This document shows, in pieces, positions 1 to 6,379 of a stretch of 6,439 nucleotides of DNA (the stretch's first letter is position 1; every line of letters starts with the position of its first letter). The notes beneath the pieces were generated by a model. That model did not search any database, had not been told where the DNA came from, and worked only from the letters and a program-made list of their open reading frames with translations. A program made the translations under genes and the position numbers. This DNA is from Suilimivivens sp964507235 (GTDB taxonomy: Bacteria; Bacillota; Clostridia; Lachnospirales; Lachnospiraceae). The stretch is from assembly GCA_964507235.1 (NCBI GenBank), contig CAZDPE010000124.1, positions 1 to 6,439 on the forward strand. The letters run 5' to 3'.

Positions 1-54
1 AAGGTTCACGCTTCCTGTCCTTCCGGAAGCCGTTCCGTCTTTCCCGGACGCAAC
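1..54 (-). other. Leader of an unidentified, strongly promoted transcript leaving the left edge
   Basis: These bases would be the first ~54 nucleotides of a transcript started at the promoter at 61-89 and running out of the window. Read on the minus strand, the leader is GC-richer than the region upstream of it. It can form a hairpin with arms GCTTCC and GGAAGC around a 9-nt loop. I see no start codon with a ribosome binding site and no recognisable RNA-family motif, so the product is unknown. The strength of the promoters suggests an rRNA, tRNA or other stable RNA, but that is inference. Confidence 0.4.
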
Positions 55-60
55 TCTGAT

Positions 61-89
61 ATAATATCATGGCTGCCTTCCTCTGTCAA
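61..89 (-). promoter_or_regulatory. Sigma-A promoter P2 (proximal of a tandem pair)
   Basis: On the minus strand there is a perfect -35 TTGACA (84-89), a 17-bp spacer and a -10 TATTAT (61-66). The -10 is preceded by TG plus one base, an extended -10. Upstream (90-110) is a run of A-rich blocks (AAAAATAAAAATAAAAAA) resembling an UP element. Start of transcription is expected near 54. It drives a gene beyond the left edge and is unrelated to the operon on its right, which is terminated before it. Confidence 0.85.
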
Positions 90-137
90 GACTTTTTTAT
101 TTTTATTTTTGTTGCCGTATCACCTGCAACGAAACAT

Positions 138-166
138 ACTATACCACTCTTATTTATTGTTGTCAA
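138..166 (-). promoter_or_regulatory. Sigma-A promoter P1 (distal of a tandem pair)
   Basis: On the minus strand there is a perfect -35 TTGACA (161-166), a 17-bp spacer and a -10 TATAGT (138-143), again with an extended TGG just before the -10. It lies 77 bp upstream of P2 in the same orientation. Expected start of transcription is near 131. The AT-rich inverted repeat at 174-200 ends 7 bp behind its -35 and could be an operator or act as an UP-like element. Confidence 0.85.
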
Positions 167-173
167 CATTTTT

Positions 174-200
174 TGTGAAAAATTGTTGAAATTTTTCACA
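174..200. repeat. Perfect inverted repeat, 11-bp arms, upstream of promoter P1
   Basis: Arms TGTGAAAAATT (174-184) and AATTTTTCACA (190-200) are perfectly complementary around a 5-base centre. It sits between the operon terminator and the -35 of P1, where an activator or a DNA-bending site would be expected. It could also form a weak AT-rich hairpin in RNA. The TGTGA/TCACA ends recall Crp/Fnr-type half-sites, but the spacing between them (17 bases) is far too long for such a site. No binding protein can be named. Confidence 0.6.
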
Positions 201-215
201 CACTTTCATTTTTAA

Positions 216-243
216 TAAAAAATCCCATTCTATGGGCTTTTTC
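216..243 (-). terminator. Rho-independent terminator of the two-component operon, possibly bidirectional
   Basis: Downstream of the lipoprotein stop, the minus strand reads an A-run, then CCCAT, a 3-nt loop, ATGGG and a T-run. The core is 5 bp (224-228 with 232-236), extended through one mismatch by about 5 A-T pairs (217-222 with 238-242). The A-run and T-run flank both sides, so it could work in either direction, but there is no gene to its left on the plus strand. It separates the operon from the tandem promoters. Confidence 0.75.
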
Positions 244-279
244 ATAAACCAAAACATATATTTTCTACTGTTTATCATT

Positions 280-1035
280 TTAATTCAGTGAAATTGTAGC
301 TGTTGCATCTTCATTTTTAACAATAATCGACAACGATTCTATTGTACCAGTCTGGCTTTCCGGTATTTCACAAACTGCTACCAGTTCTGTACTTCCCCCT
401 GCTTCCAACGTTCCCTGATAGCCTGCAATATCATTTAACAGCATAGTAGTGAGCGCATTCTTTGTTTCTCCATTGACAATAATTTTAAATCTCACTCCGG
501 TACTAATCATGTCTAATACAGTTTCTTCCTGAACCAGATTCTGCACTCTGAATTTCAAAATAAGTAAGTCATTTCCTTCCGTGGAATTCATTACAAAATA
601 AGTTCCTGTTTCCTGTTCCGGATAGCAATCTGCAGTTTCATATCCTTCGTAGTTAAAGCTAACTGTATTAAGATTCAGGAAAGCTTCAATTGTCGAAGCT
701 GCTTCGGACGCCTGCACTTGTGTATTGTCATTAACTACTACATTAGAATCCGGCTGCAATGATGAATTTCCGGCGGATGCTTCTGTATTCTCTTCTACTG
801 CCTTAGGAGGATTTTCTTCCCGGGAATCAATTTCGTATACTTCCGCTTCTGTCTGTTCTGACAGTGTTTTCAATTTCCCTGTATAATTCTGGTCATATTT
901 TTTTACAATGCTCACAGCATATTCAACTACCATTTCTTCAGCAGCCTCATCCATTTCCGGTATAGCATTGCTGCAGCCTGTCAAAAAAACAGATGCTATA
1001 AGCAGACAACAGCAAATATACATTATTCTCTTCAT
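280..1035 (-). CDS. Secreted lipoprotein with acidic linker and C-terminal beta-rich (DUF4352/DUF5067-like) domain
   Basis: A 251-residue protein with a clear lipoprotein signal: basic n-region (MKR), hydrophobic stretch, and lipobox Leu-Thr-Gly-Cys with the lipidated Cys at residue 21. It should be anchored to the outer face of the cytoplasmic membrane. Residues ~60-110 form a low-complexity linker rich in Glu, Asn and Ser. Residues ~115-251 alternate hydrophobic and polar positions as in a beta-sandwich and resemble the Ig-like accessory domains (DUF4352/DUF5067 type) of clostridial lipoproteins. That family match is from pattern memory. The ATG overlaps the upstream TGA as ATGA, so translation is probably coupled to the DUF2339-like gene. 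The second in-frame Met (residue 5) would remove the positive charges of the signal peptide, so the first is preferred. As last gene of the operon it may be a ligand-binding or regulatory partner of the kinase or of the membrane protein. No catalytic motif is visible. Confidence 0.85.
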   Translation of the reverse strand: MKRIMYICCCLLIASVFLTGCSNAIPEMDEAAEEMVVEYAVSIVKKYDQNYTGKLKTLSEQTEAEVYEIDSREENPPKAVEENTEASAGNSSLQPDSNVVVNDNTQVQASEAASTIEAFLNLNTVSFNYEGYETADCYPEQETGTYFVMNSTEGNDLLILKFRVQNLVQEETVLDMISTGVRFKIIVNGETKNALTTMLLNDIAGYQGTLEAGGSTELVAVCEIPESQTGTIESLSIIVKNEDATATISLN

Positions 1036-3443
1036 TCTTCTGTAATACCTCCCTCAATATTTTCCCCGGATATTTCTGTCTTTTTTTCCACTGCTCCTTC
1101 TGTTTTCTCATTTTCGGCATCCCGGGCTTCTGCTTCTTCATTTCCGCCATCCCGGGCTTCTGCTTCTTCATTTCCGCCATCCAAAGCTTCTCTTTCTTCA
1201 TTTCCGGCATCCCGGGCTTCTGCTTCTTCATTTCCGCCATCCCGAACTTCTGCTTCTGCTTCCTCTTCCCTCTTCACTTCTTCTCTATCTTCTTTTCTCT
1301 CCAAATAAATATACAAAAAAGATATACCAAGTGCAATGATTCCCACAACAAGGAACAAAACTGCCCTGGACAATGCTTCTAATTCCCTGAAATCATATAC
1401 TATCAGCTTTACGCAAACGCAGATTGCCATCACAAGACCACAGATGCGGTATATCTTATCTTTAACCCGGAATCCAAGGCCCACACAGCCTATCGCAACT
1501 ACCATCAAAAGGATGCTGACTATGATTGGCGTTTGAAAATTTGCCGTTAATATCATAAAAACCAAATAACCCGCCAATACCAGGTATTTCTTTCGGATTG
1601 CCATTCCATACTTCGCGCTGAACATAATAATAATACTTAACGCCCCTATTAACATTGCAACAGAATTAATTACATATTCTTCACAAAACAGGGTGCACAG
1701 CTGAAAGCATCCTGCAAAAACAACATTCACAATATTGTATGGAAGTTGTTTTTGGCTTTTAAGCTTAGGCAGATGATTAAAAACAAGGAAACATGCAAGC
1801 AGCATTCCCATACATCCAGGAAGTGTCCAATTATTGTCAAACTGAAGCAATATACCCAAAATAAAAAACAGAGTAATTACAATTTCATGAAAAACCGCCA
1901 TACGCCTTATTCTGATTACGGAAAGCATAATAATTACCGCAAAAGGCCATACATACCATTGCCCTGTCATAAACAGACCGCATATTGCTGTTATTACGGA
2001 AAGAACACAATCAAGCACTGTTAATTCTCTCACGCCCGAAAGCAGCTTTGTCAAAATATATATTACCAGAATGCCGATTGTAACTTCCAATTTATAATCA
2101 CTGAATCCATTAAACAATACTACAATGGCTGCTACAAAATAGTATTGTATCCATCTGTATTTATTCTTTTCCCAAAGTATAAAGATTACTATAGCTGATA
2201 CAATTGCCATCACCTCTGTCAGAAGCTTATAAAACAGCACCAGCTTTTCGCTTTCCATTTCATAGCCGAAATTAAATATACTTATCAAAAATACCACGCA
2301 AAATCCTATTGCTATGGAAAAAGCAATTGTAAATCCCAGTTTATTGTTCTGTTTCTGGCGCAGATAGATAATATTCAATAAAAGGATGGATGCAATCACG
2401 AAACAGGCAGGATACATTGCACCCATGCCATCTGTCAATATTCTTCCTGTCATTAAACCGGTAAAAACAGTATGGGCAATTATATGCACTGTACTGACAG
2501 CTGTCCTGTTCTTCTGATTAGGCAGAAATACACTGACCAGATTAATAATAAAAAGCATTCCAGCCATAATCAGAAAACTGAGTTCCGATTCAAAACCTTT
2601 AATGGGAAGAAAACTGATGTAGCAGCCTAAAATACTAATCATTCTAATCGATGCGGCATCCTTTTTCCTGCTGAGCAAAATGGAAAGAAATGCAATTACA
2701 AAGGTTATTATTGCCGCTGCTGCACCATTTATTGTTTTTAAAACCAGATAATTAATTACTGTAGAAATAAACAAAGTGCTGATACCGATTCCCGTTATAA
2801 CCAATGAAAAGGTTTTGTTCAATCTCTTCAAAATCAATTCGGAAATCAACAGAACTGCAAGGGCCGCTGCATACAGGCAAATTCCCTGCCATACTCCATT
2901 AAGAAAATTAAAACCGAAAATCACAAACGCCACAAGCACAAATACAGCTCCCACTGTACTAAAGATACCTGCACCGACTTTAAATTCCATATTTTTTCCT
3001 GAACCTGTTTGCACTGAAGCTCCCGGTGCCGAGCCCCTCGTTTCATCACCATTATCCCGGACCTTCAATTCCTTCTGCACCGTTATCTGATTCACATCAG
3101 GCCCCGGCGCCGGAGTTTTCTGCCGGGCTTCCTGCTGGCCTTCCTGTCTGCCTTCCTGCTGTGCTTTTTGTGCAGCTGCTAACTGCATTCTCTGCTGATA
3201 CAGCCTGTAGGTTCTGTCGGCCTCTCTCCCCACCTGCTCAGGCGTTGCCTTTCCTGATTCCAAATCCTTCAGCATCTGGTTCAGATACTGGTCGTAATAC
3301 GGATCCTCTGAAATCTCTATCAGCTTCAAAATCCGTATTTTCATTTTTTCTTTCTTTTCCAGCGCATCAGCTTCTTTGCGCAATTGCTGCGCCCTGGCAA
3401 ATGCATCCATATCCGGTTTTATTCCATCGTTAAGATTATTCAT
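1032..3443 (-). CDS. Large polytopic membrane protein, DUF2339-like, with acidic repeat tail
   Basis: An 803-residue protein of unknown function. Residues 1-150 are predicted cytoplasmic and charged: a probable coiled coil (~15-95), a short Gln/Glu repeat (96-107) and a Pro/Gly-rich linker. From Met152 (MEFKVGAGIFSTVGAVF) to ~713 there are about 20-22 hydrophobic helices. The entry into the membrane part and its end (KLIVYDFRELEALSRAVLF... then YIYLER) match my memory of the DUF2339 predicted membrane protein family, whose C-terminus has K-x-hydrophobic-D-x-x-x-L-x-x-x-x-R. Its role is unknown; envelope function is often supposed. Residues ~715-803 form an acidic cytoplasmic or external tail with five decapeptide repeats of the type RDGGNEEAEA (~729-778). 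The ATG at 3443 has a good ribosome binding site (GGGAGA, about 6 bases upstream) and overlaps the kinase stop by 8 bp. The stop overlaps the lipoprotein start by 4 bp. The family assignment is moderately sure; membrane topology is very sure. Confidence 0.85.
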   Translation of the reverse strand: MNNLNDGIKPDMDAFARAQQLRKEADALEKKEKMKIRILKLIEISEDPYYDQYLNQMLKDLESGKATPEQVGREADRTYRLYQQRMQLAAAQKAQQEGRQEGQQEARQKTPAPGPDVNQITVQKELKVRDNGDETRGSAPGASVQTGSGKNMEFKVGAGIFSTVGAVFVLVAFVIFGFNFLNGVWQGICLYAAALAVLLISELILKRLNKTFSLVITGIGISTLFISTVINYLVLKTINGAAAAIITFVIAFLSILLSRKKDAASIRMISILGCYISFLPIKGFESELSFLIMAGMLFIINLVSVFLPNQKNRTAVSTVHIIAHTVFTGLMTGRILTDGMGAMYPACFVIASILLLNIIYLRQKQNNKLGFTIAFSIAIGFCVVFLISIFNFGYEMESEKLVLFYKLLTEVMAIVSAIVIFILWEKNKYRWIQYYFVAAIVVLFNGFSDYKLEVTIGILVIYILTKLLSGVRELTVLDCVLSVITAICGLFMTGQWYVWPFAVIIMLSVIRIRRMAVFHEIVITLFFILGILLQFDNNWTLPGCMGMLLACFLVFNHLPKLKSQKQLPYNIVNVVFAGCFQLCTLFCEEYVINSVAMLIGALSIIIMFSAKYGMAIRKKYLVLAGYLVFMILTANFQTPIIVSILLMVVAIGCVGLGFRVKDKIYRICGLVMAICVCVKLIVYDFRELEALSRAVLFLVVGIIALGISFLYIYLERKEDREEVKREEEAEAEVRDGGNEEAEARDAGNEEREALDGGNEEAEARDGGNEEAEARDAENEKTEGAVEKKTEISGENIEGGITEE
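1111..1260. repeat. Five tandem 30-bp repeats inside the DUF2339-like gene
   Basis: Five contiguous 30-bp units start at 1111, 1141, 1171, 1201 and 1231. Units 1, 2 and 4 differ from one another by only one or two bases. Unit 3 differs from unit 2 at about five positions and unit 5 at about four. On the minus strand each encodes the decapeptide pattern Arg/Leu-Asp-Gly/Ala-Gly-Asn-Glu-Glu-Ala/Arg-Glu-Ala. Because 30 is a multiple of three, gain or loss of units changes tail length but not the reading frame. Confidence 0.95.
3123..3158. repeat. Three short 12-bp repeats encoding a QEGR/QEGQ/QEAR stretch
   Basis: Within the DUF2339-like gene, residues 96-107 are three imperfect tetrapeptides (QEGR, QEGQ, QEAR), each encoded by a 12-bp unit containing CTTCCTG on the plus strand. 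They end the N-terminal coiled-coil region just before a Pro/Gly-rich linker. This is a minor low-complexity repeat. Confidence 0.6.
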
Positions 3444-4920
3444 TATGTTCTCCCGCGGTTTCTAATTCAAACCAAAATTCCACACCATTATCGTAGTTTA
3501 CAGCACCATATTTCCTGTTCATAGATTCCATTATTGCTTTTACAATTGACAGCCCTATACCGCTGCCGCCATATTGCCTTGTTCTGGCTTTATCTACTTT
3601 ATAAAATTTCTCCCATATATGTTCAAGACTTTCTTCAGGTATGGGCAGCCCGGTATTAAAAACAGATACACGTACGATATTTTCTTTTACCTTTAATTTT
3701 ACATCAATTACCCGCTCTCCTGCAACATGATTCATGGCATTGCTGAAATAATTTCCGAAGACTTCCTCTATCATAAATTCATCAGCCCACACATATACCG
3801 GCGAATATTCGTCCATAATTAATTTTACATCATTCTGCCTGCACAAAATATCCGCAGACTGTATATAATTTTTAATTAAGGCCACTATATCAAACCGTTC
3901 CATGGTTACCGTATTGCTGCCGAATTCCAACTGATTTAAGGTCAACAGCTTTTTAACCATATTATTCATTTTCGCGGCTTCATCCATTATCACTTCACAA
4001 TAAAAATCTCTGCTTTCTTCATCATCCGAAATTCCTTCCTTCAGTCCTTCCGCATATCCCTGAATCAATGCAATGGGGGTTTTTAATTCATGAGAAACAT
4101 TTGAAAGAAACTCTTTCCTCATCTCATCTATTTCCGTTTTCTTTTCAATATCCCTTTGAAGTTCATTATTTGCACTTTTCAATTCCGAAATGGTATTTTC
4201 AAGCGTACAGGATAATTCATTAATATTCTGACCAAGAAGAGCAATTTCCGTCCTGCTCTTACCTGTATACTTGGCATCAAAATCAAGATGTATCATACGC
4301 TCCGATATTTGAGCAAGTTCCATAATCGGTTCTGTAATTTTCTTTGACACCCATAAAATAACAAGCGCACTGAAAACCGCCGAACCGATACCCACATAGG
4401 CGAGAAAACGGTTTGCCAATTTTACGCTGTCCTTAATACTCTCAAGCGGACTTCTGAACAGGAACAAATTGCCGTCATCCAGCACTCCCCACATTTCCAC
4501 AAATTCCGTATTTGTTTTTTCCTCCATTGTAATTCTGATTTCATAATTGTCCCCGTTTTCAAGTATCTGTATATCGGGAGTCGCTTTACGCCCAAAAAGA
4601 TTATTTAAAAGCTGCCTGCTCAGCACATCATAATCGTGAGTATAAGTTTTCAGCGTCTTCGACTTTGCATCAAGCAATATGAAATTAATATTATATTTCT
4701 CACAAATTTTCTGAAATTCAATATCAAACTCATCTGTATTTATGCTTCCTGTATTCGATGCGGCATTCATCACGGCATATGCGCTCATAAGCGCTTTCTG
4801 CTTATCTCTCAGATAATACTTTTCCAAAAAAGTATTATTAATAAACCAGCACAGCAAAATCGTTCCCATCATTAAAATACAAAAAACAACGGCAAATTGT
4901 TTTCGGATTGAAAATTTCAT
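3436..4920 (-). CDS. HAMP-domain sensor histidine kinase of a two-component system
   Basis: A 494-residue membrane kinase that should autophosphorylate on His and pass the phosphate to the response regulator encoded just upstream. Order: first membrane helix ~8-28, extracytoplasmic sensor region ~29-169 with no recognised ligand motif, second helix ~171-191, HAMP linker ~192-245 (Pro198 in the ITEPI motif), short coiled coil ~240-268, then dimerisation/phosphoacceptor helix with the H-box FLSNVSHELKTP (His277). The ATP domain has an N-box (GNYFSNAMNHV, Asn390 and Asn394), a G1 box FNTGLPI (421-427), an F-box IWEKFYKVDKAR (435-446) and a G2 box GGSGIGLSIVK (451-461). The usual G1 Asp is Asn422, as in VanS-like Firmicutes kinases. 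All parts needed for activity are present. An in-frame TAG two codons upstream fixes ATG 4920 as the start; the ribosome binding site is weak (GAGTGA). It overlaps the next gene by 8 bp. The signal is unknown. Confidence 0.95.
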   Translation of the reverse strand: MKFSIRKQFAVVFCILMMGTILLCWFINNTFLEKYYLRDKQKALMSAYAVMNAASNTGSINTDEFDIEFQKICEKYNINFILLDAKSKTLKTYTHDYDVLSRQLLNNLFGRKATPDIQILENGDNYEIRITMEEKTNTEFVEMWGVLDDGNLFLFRSPLESIKDSVKLANRFLAYVGIGSAVFSALVILWVSKKITEPIMELAQISERMIHLDFDAKYTGKSRTEIALLGQNINELSCTLENTISELKSANNELQRDIEKKTEIDEMRKEFLSNVSHELKTPIALIQGYAEGLKEGISDDEESRDFYCEVIMDEAAKMNNMVKKLLTLNQLEFGSNTVTMERFDIVALIKNYIQSADILCRQNDVKLIMDEYSPVYVWADEFMIEEVFGNYFSNAMNHVAGERVIDVKLKVKENIVRVSVFNTGLPIPEESLEHIWEKFYKVDKARTRQYGGSGIGLSIVKAIMESMNRKYGAVNYDNGVEFWFELETAGEHNE

Positions 4921-4963
4921 ATTCTAATTTCACTCATTTCTTCTGTTTCATCAGTTAAAATTT

Positions 4964-5641
4964 TTATTCCTCCTCGAACTTGTATCCCATTCCCCAAATG
5001 GTTTTAATTAAATCGCCTTTTGCTCCCATTTTGCTTCTCAGTTTTTTTACATGGGTATCAATGGTTCTTGCATCCCCGAAATAGTCATAATTCCATACAT
5101 TATTCAGTATCTTTTCCCTGGATAACGCGATTCCTTTATTTTCAATAAAATAGGTCAGCAGTTCAAATTCTTTATAACTTAAATCAACGGCCTGTCCATC
5201 GATTAATACATTGTGAGCCGCCTTATTCACCACAATGCCTCCGGCTTCCAGCATTTCCGATGCCCCAAGCTGGTTCGTCCTGCGCAGAATTGCTTCTACC
5301 CTGGCGACCAGTATTTTAGGACTGAACGGTTTTGAAATATATTCATCAACCCCAAGCTGAAAACCCTGCAGCTCGTCACGTTCATCGGATTTCGCCGTCA
5401 GCATAATAATCGGCACCTGTGAATACTGTCTGATTTCACGGCAGGTTTCCCATCCATCCATTTTAGGCATCATGACATCCAAAATAACAAGCGCAATGTC
5501 CTTCTGCTCAAAGAAGAGGTCCAATGCCTGACTGCCATCCTCTGCTTCAATTACATCATAGCCGCTTTTAAATAAAAAATCTTTTACCAGCTTACGCATT
5601 CTGGCTTCATCATCAACCACAAGAATTTTTAATCGTTCCAT
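4964..5641 (-). CDS. OmpR/PhoB-family response regulator
   Basis: A 225-residue DNA-binding regulator of normal family length. The receiver domain (1-~120) has the acidic pair Asp10/Asp11, phosphoacceptor Asp55 (VILDVMMPKMDG), Thr82 (MLTA), Tyr101 and Lys104 (ISKPF), so all residues for phosphorylation and switching are intact. The C-terminal winged-helix domain (~128-222) shows the signature DLSYKEFELLTYF and the recognition-helix region TIDTHVKKLRSKM, ending in GMGYKFEEE. It acts in the cytoplasm as a transcription factor, receiving phosphate from the kinase encoded 43 bp downstream. The ATG at 5641 has a strong ribosome binding site, GAGGTGA, 8 bases ahead. The 78-bp gap upstream carries a promoter-like element with repeated TTTATA boxes that could be its own target. 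The regulon cannot be read from this window beyond possible autoregulation. The family call is very sure. Confidence 0.97.
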   Translation of the reverse strand: MERLKILVVDDEARMRKLVKDFLFKSGYDVIEAEDGSQALDLFFEQKDIALVILDVMMPKMDGWETCREIRQYSQVPIIMLTAKSDERDELQGFQLGVDEYISKPFSPKILVARVEAILRRTNQLGASEMLEAGGIVVNKAAHNVLIDGQAVDLSYKEFELLTYFIENKGIALSREKILNNVWNYDYFGDARTIDTHVKKLRSKMGAKGDLIKTIWGMGYKFEEE

Positions 5642-5667
5642 TTTTCATTCACCTCAATCTGCAATAC

Positions 5668-5699
5668 AGTATATCTTATAAATATGTATAAAATGTGAA
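5668..5699 (-). promoter_or_regulatory. Possible internal promoter and regulator-binding repeats ahead of the response regulator
   Basis: The 78-bp gap between the small membrane protein gene and the regulator is very AT-rich. The minus strand has a good -10 TATACT (5668-5673) but no clear -35: TTCACA at 5694-5699 is 20 bp away, which is too far. Two TTTATA boxes (5687-5692 and 5677-5682) begin exactly 10 bp apart, roughly the one-turn spacing at which OmpR-family regulators bind direct repeats. A weak -35 plus direct repeats would suit an activated, autoregulated promoter. AT-rich composition could produce this by chance. Confidence 0.35.
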
Positions 5700-5719
5700 A
5701 TTACTGATTGATTCATTCC

Positions 5720-6301
5720 TTATTCCTCTGCTATTTCCTGCTCAAGCTGTAGTTCCTTTTCTTTATCGCGGATTTTATTTTCCCTCTCTGTCAGTTCCTG
5801 CTCCCATGAAGCATATTGATTTGTAACAGCCTGCTTATAATTTAAAATATTGGGGTTATCACTTTGCAGCGTAATAACAAACATTGCAGCAACCAGAACA
5901 GCCAGAAGTATATTAATGCAAAGAGAAATCCGAAATTTATTATTCTGATTATTTTGAGCCCTTGTTTGTCTTATCCGCTGTTTTACCACCGCATTCTCTA
6001 TTTCTTCCCCCGGATTATATGAAAAATTAATATACATGGGAATAGGACGGATGAATTCCTTTGAAATTCCGGCCTGCTGCAGCTGCATTTGGAGCTGTCT
6101 TAAATATTCCCAGCCCACGGGAGTTTTGAATACTTTTTCATCCAACAGCTTATCATAAAGTGCCAGAAGATTTCCCGGACTTCTCCCCTTTGTTTTTTCT
6201 CTGAAATATTCTATCTTTCTTCCCTCTGTCCGGGCCGCTTCAGCATCCTGTTCTGAGCCGAAATTATACCCGCTTACCAGTAAATTATCCCTGTCTGACA
6301 T
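5720..6301 (-). CDS. Unrecognised single-pass membrane protein with C-terminal coiled coil
   Basis: A 193-residue protein I cannot assign to a named family; I have a vague memory of similar hypothetical proteins in Lachnospiraceae. Residues 1-123 are soluble and probably cytoplasmic, with a conserved-looking stretch KVFKTPVGWEYLRQLQMQL (57-75) followed by RPIPMY (85-90). A basic, Asn/Gln-rich segment (107-124) precedes one membrane helix (~125-145). A Glu/Lys/Arg-rich coiled coil (~158-193) follows it, predicted outside by the positive-inside rule. There is no signal peptide and no catalytic motif. I chose ATG 6301, with AAAGGA about 10 bases upstream. An upstream in-frame TTG at 6325 would add 8 residues but starts in the foot of the ssrA terminator stem and lacks a ribosome binding site. 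The gene lies 78 bp before the response regulator in the same direction, so it may be the first gene of the operon or a separate unit. Confidence 0.8.
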   Translation of the reverse strand: MSDRDNLLVSGYNFGSEQDAEAARTEGRKIEYFREKTKGRSPGNLLALYDKLLDEKVFKTPVGWEYLRQLQMQLQQAGISKEFIRPIPMYINFSYNPGEEIENAVVKQRIRQTRAQNNQNNKFRISLCINILLAVLVAAMFVITLQSDNPNILNYKQAVTNQYASWEQELTERENKIRDKEKELQLEQEIAEE

Positions 6302-6324
6302 ATCCCCACCATCCTTTATAGACA

Positions 6325-6352
6325 AATACCCCGCAGTTTACTGCGGGGTATT
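6325..6352 (-). terminator. Terminator hairpin downstream of ssrA
   Basis: A perfect 12-bp stem (6325-6336 with 6341-6352), GC-rich in its middle, closes a 4-nt loop. On the minus strand it starts 27 bases after the tmRNA 3' end and is followed by TGTCTATAAAGG. Its T-tract is therefore short and broken (TATTTGTCT counting the end of the stem), so termination may be incomplete. The next gene begins only 24 bases beyond the stem, leaving almost no room for a separate promoter. Confidence 0.8.
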
Positions 6353-6379
6353 CAGATTCACGGCAACAGCAAGTCCGCA

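Noticed and set aside
111..130. Small hairpin GTTGC/GCAAC between the tandem promoters
   Set aside because: A 5-bp stem with a 10-nt loop and no T-tract on the transcribed strand; too weak to call a terminator or riboregulator.
947..1240. Open frame on the minus strand encoding a Lys/Met-rich repeat protein (97 residues)
   Set aside because: It is an alternative reading of the 30-bp repeats, overlaps the end of the DUF2339-like gene and the start of the lipoprotein, and has no sensible composition or domain.
1111..1260. Possible CRISPR array because of regular 30-bp repeats
   Set aside because: The units are directly contiguous with no spacers, and they are in-frame coding sequence.
1336..3433. 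Several plus-strand open frames (1336-1536, 1746-2024, 2776-3090, 3026-3433)
   Set aside because: All lie opposite the DUF2339-like gene, have Thr/Lys/Pro-biased compositions without domains, and lack ribosome binding sites; they are shadows.
4636..4875. Plus-strand open frame of 79 residues
   Set aside because: It is antisense to the kinase's N-terminal coding region, with no ribosome binding site or recognisable motif.
4921..4963. Tiny 6-codon open frame (ATG AGT ... TGA) overlapping the kinase start
   Set aside because: The TGA overlaps the kinase ATG, which could aid coupling, but at this length it is expected by chance and has no independent support.
6302..6325. Longer start (TTG at 6325) for the small membrane protein
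   Set aside because: The TTG begins at the foot of the ssrA terminator stem with no ribosome binding site, whereas ATG 6301 has AAAGGA upstream.
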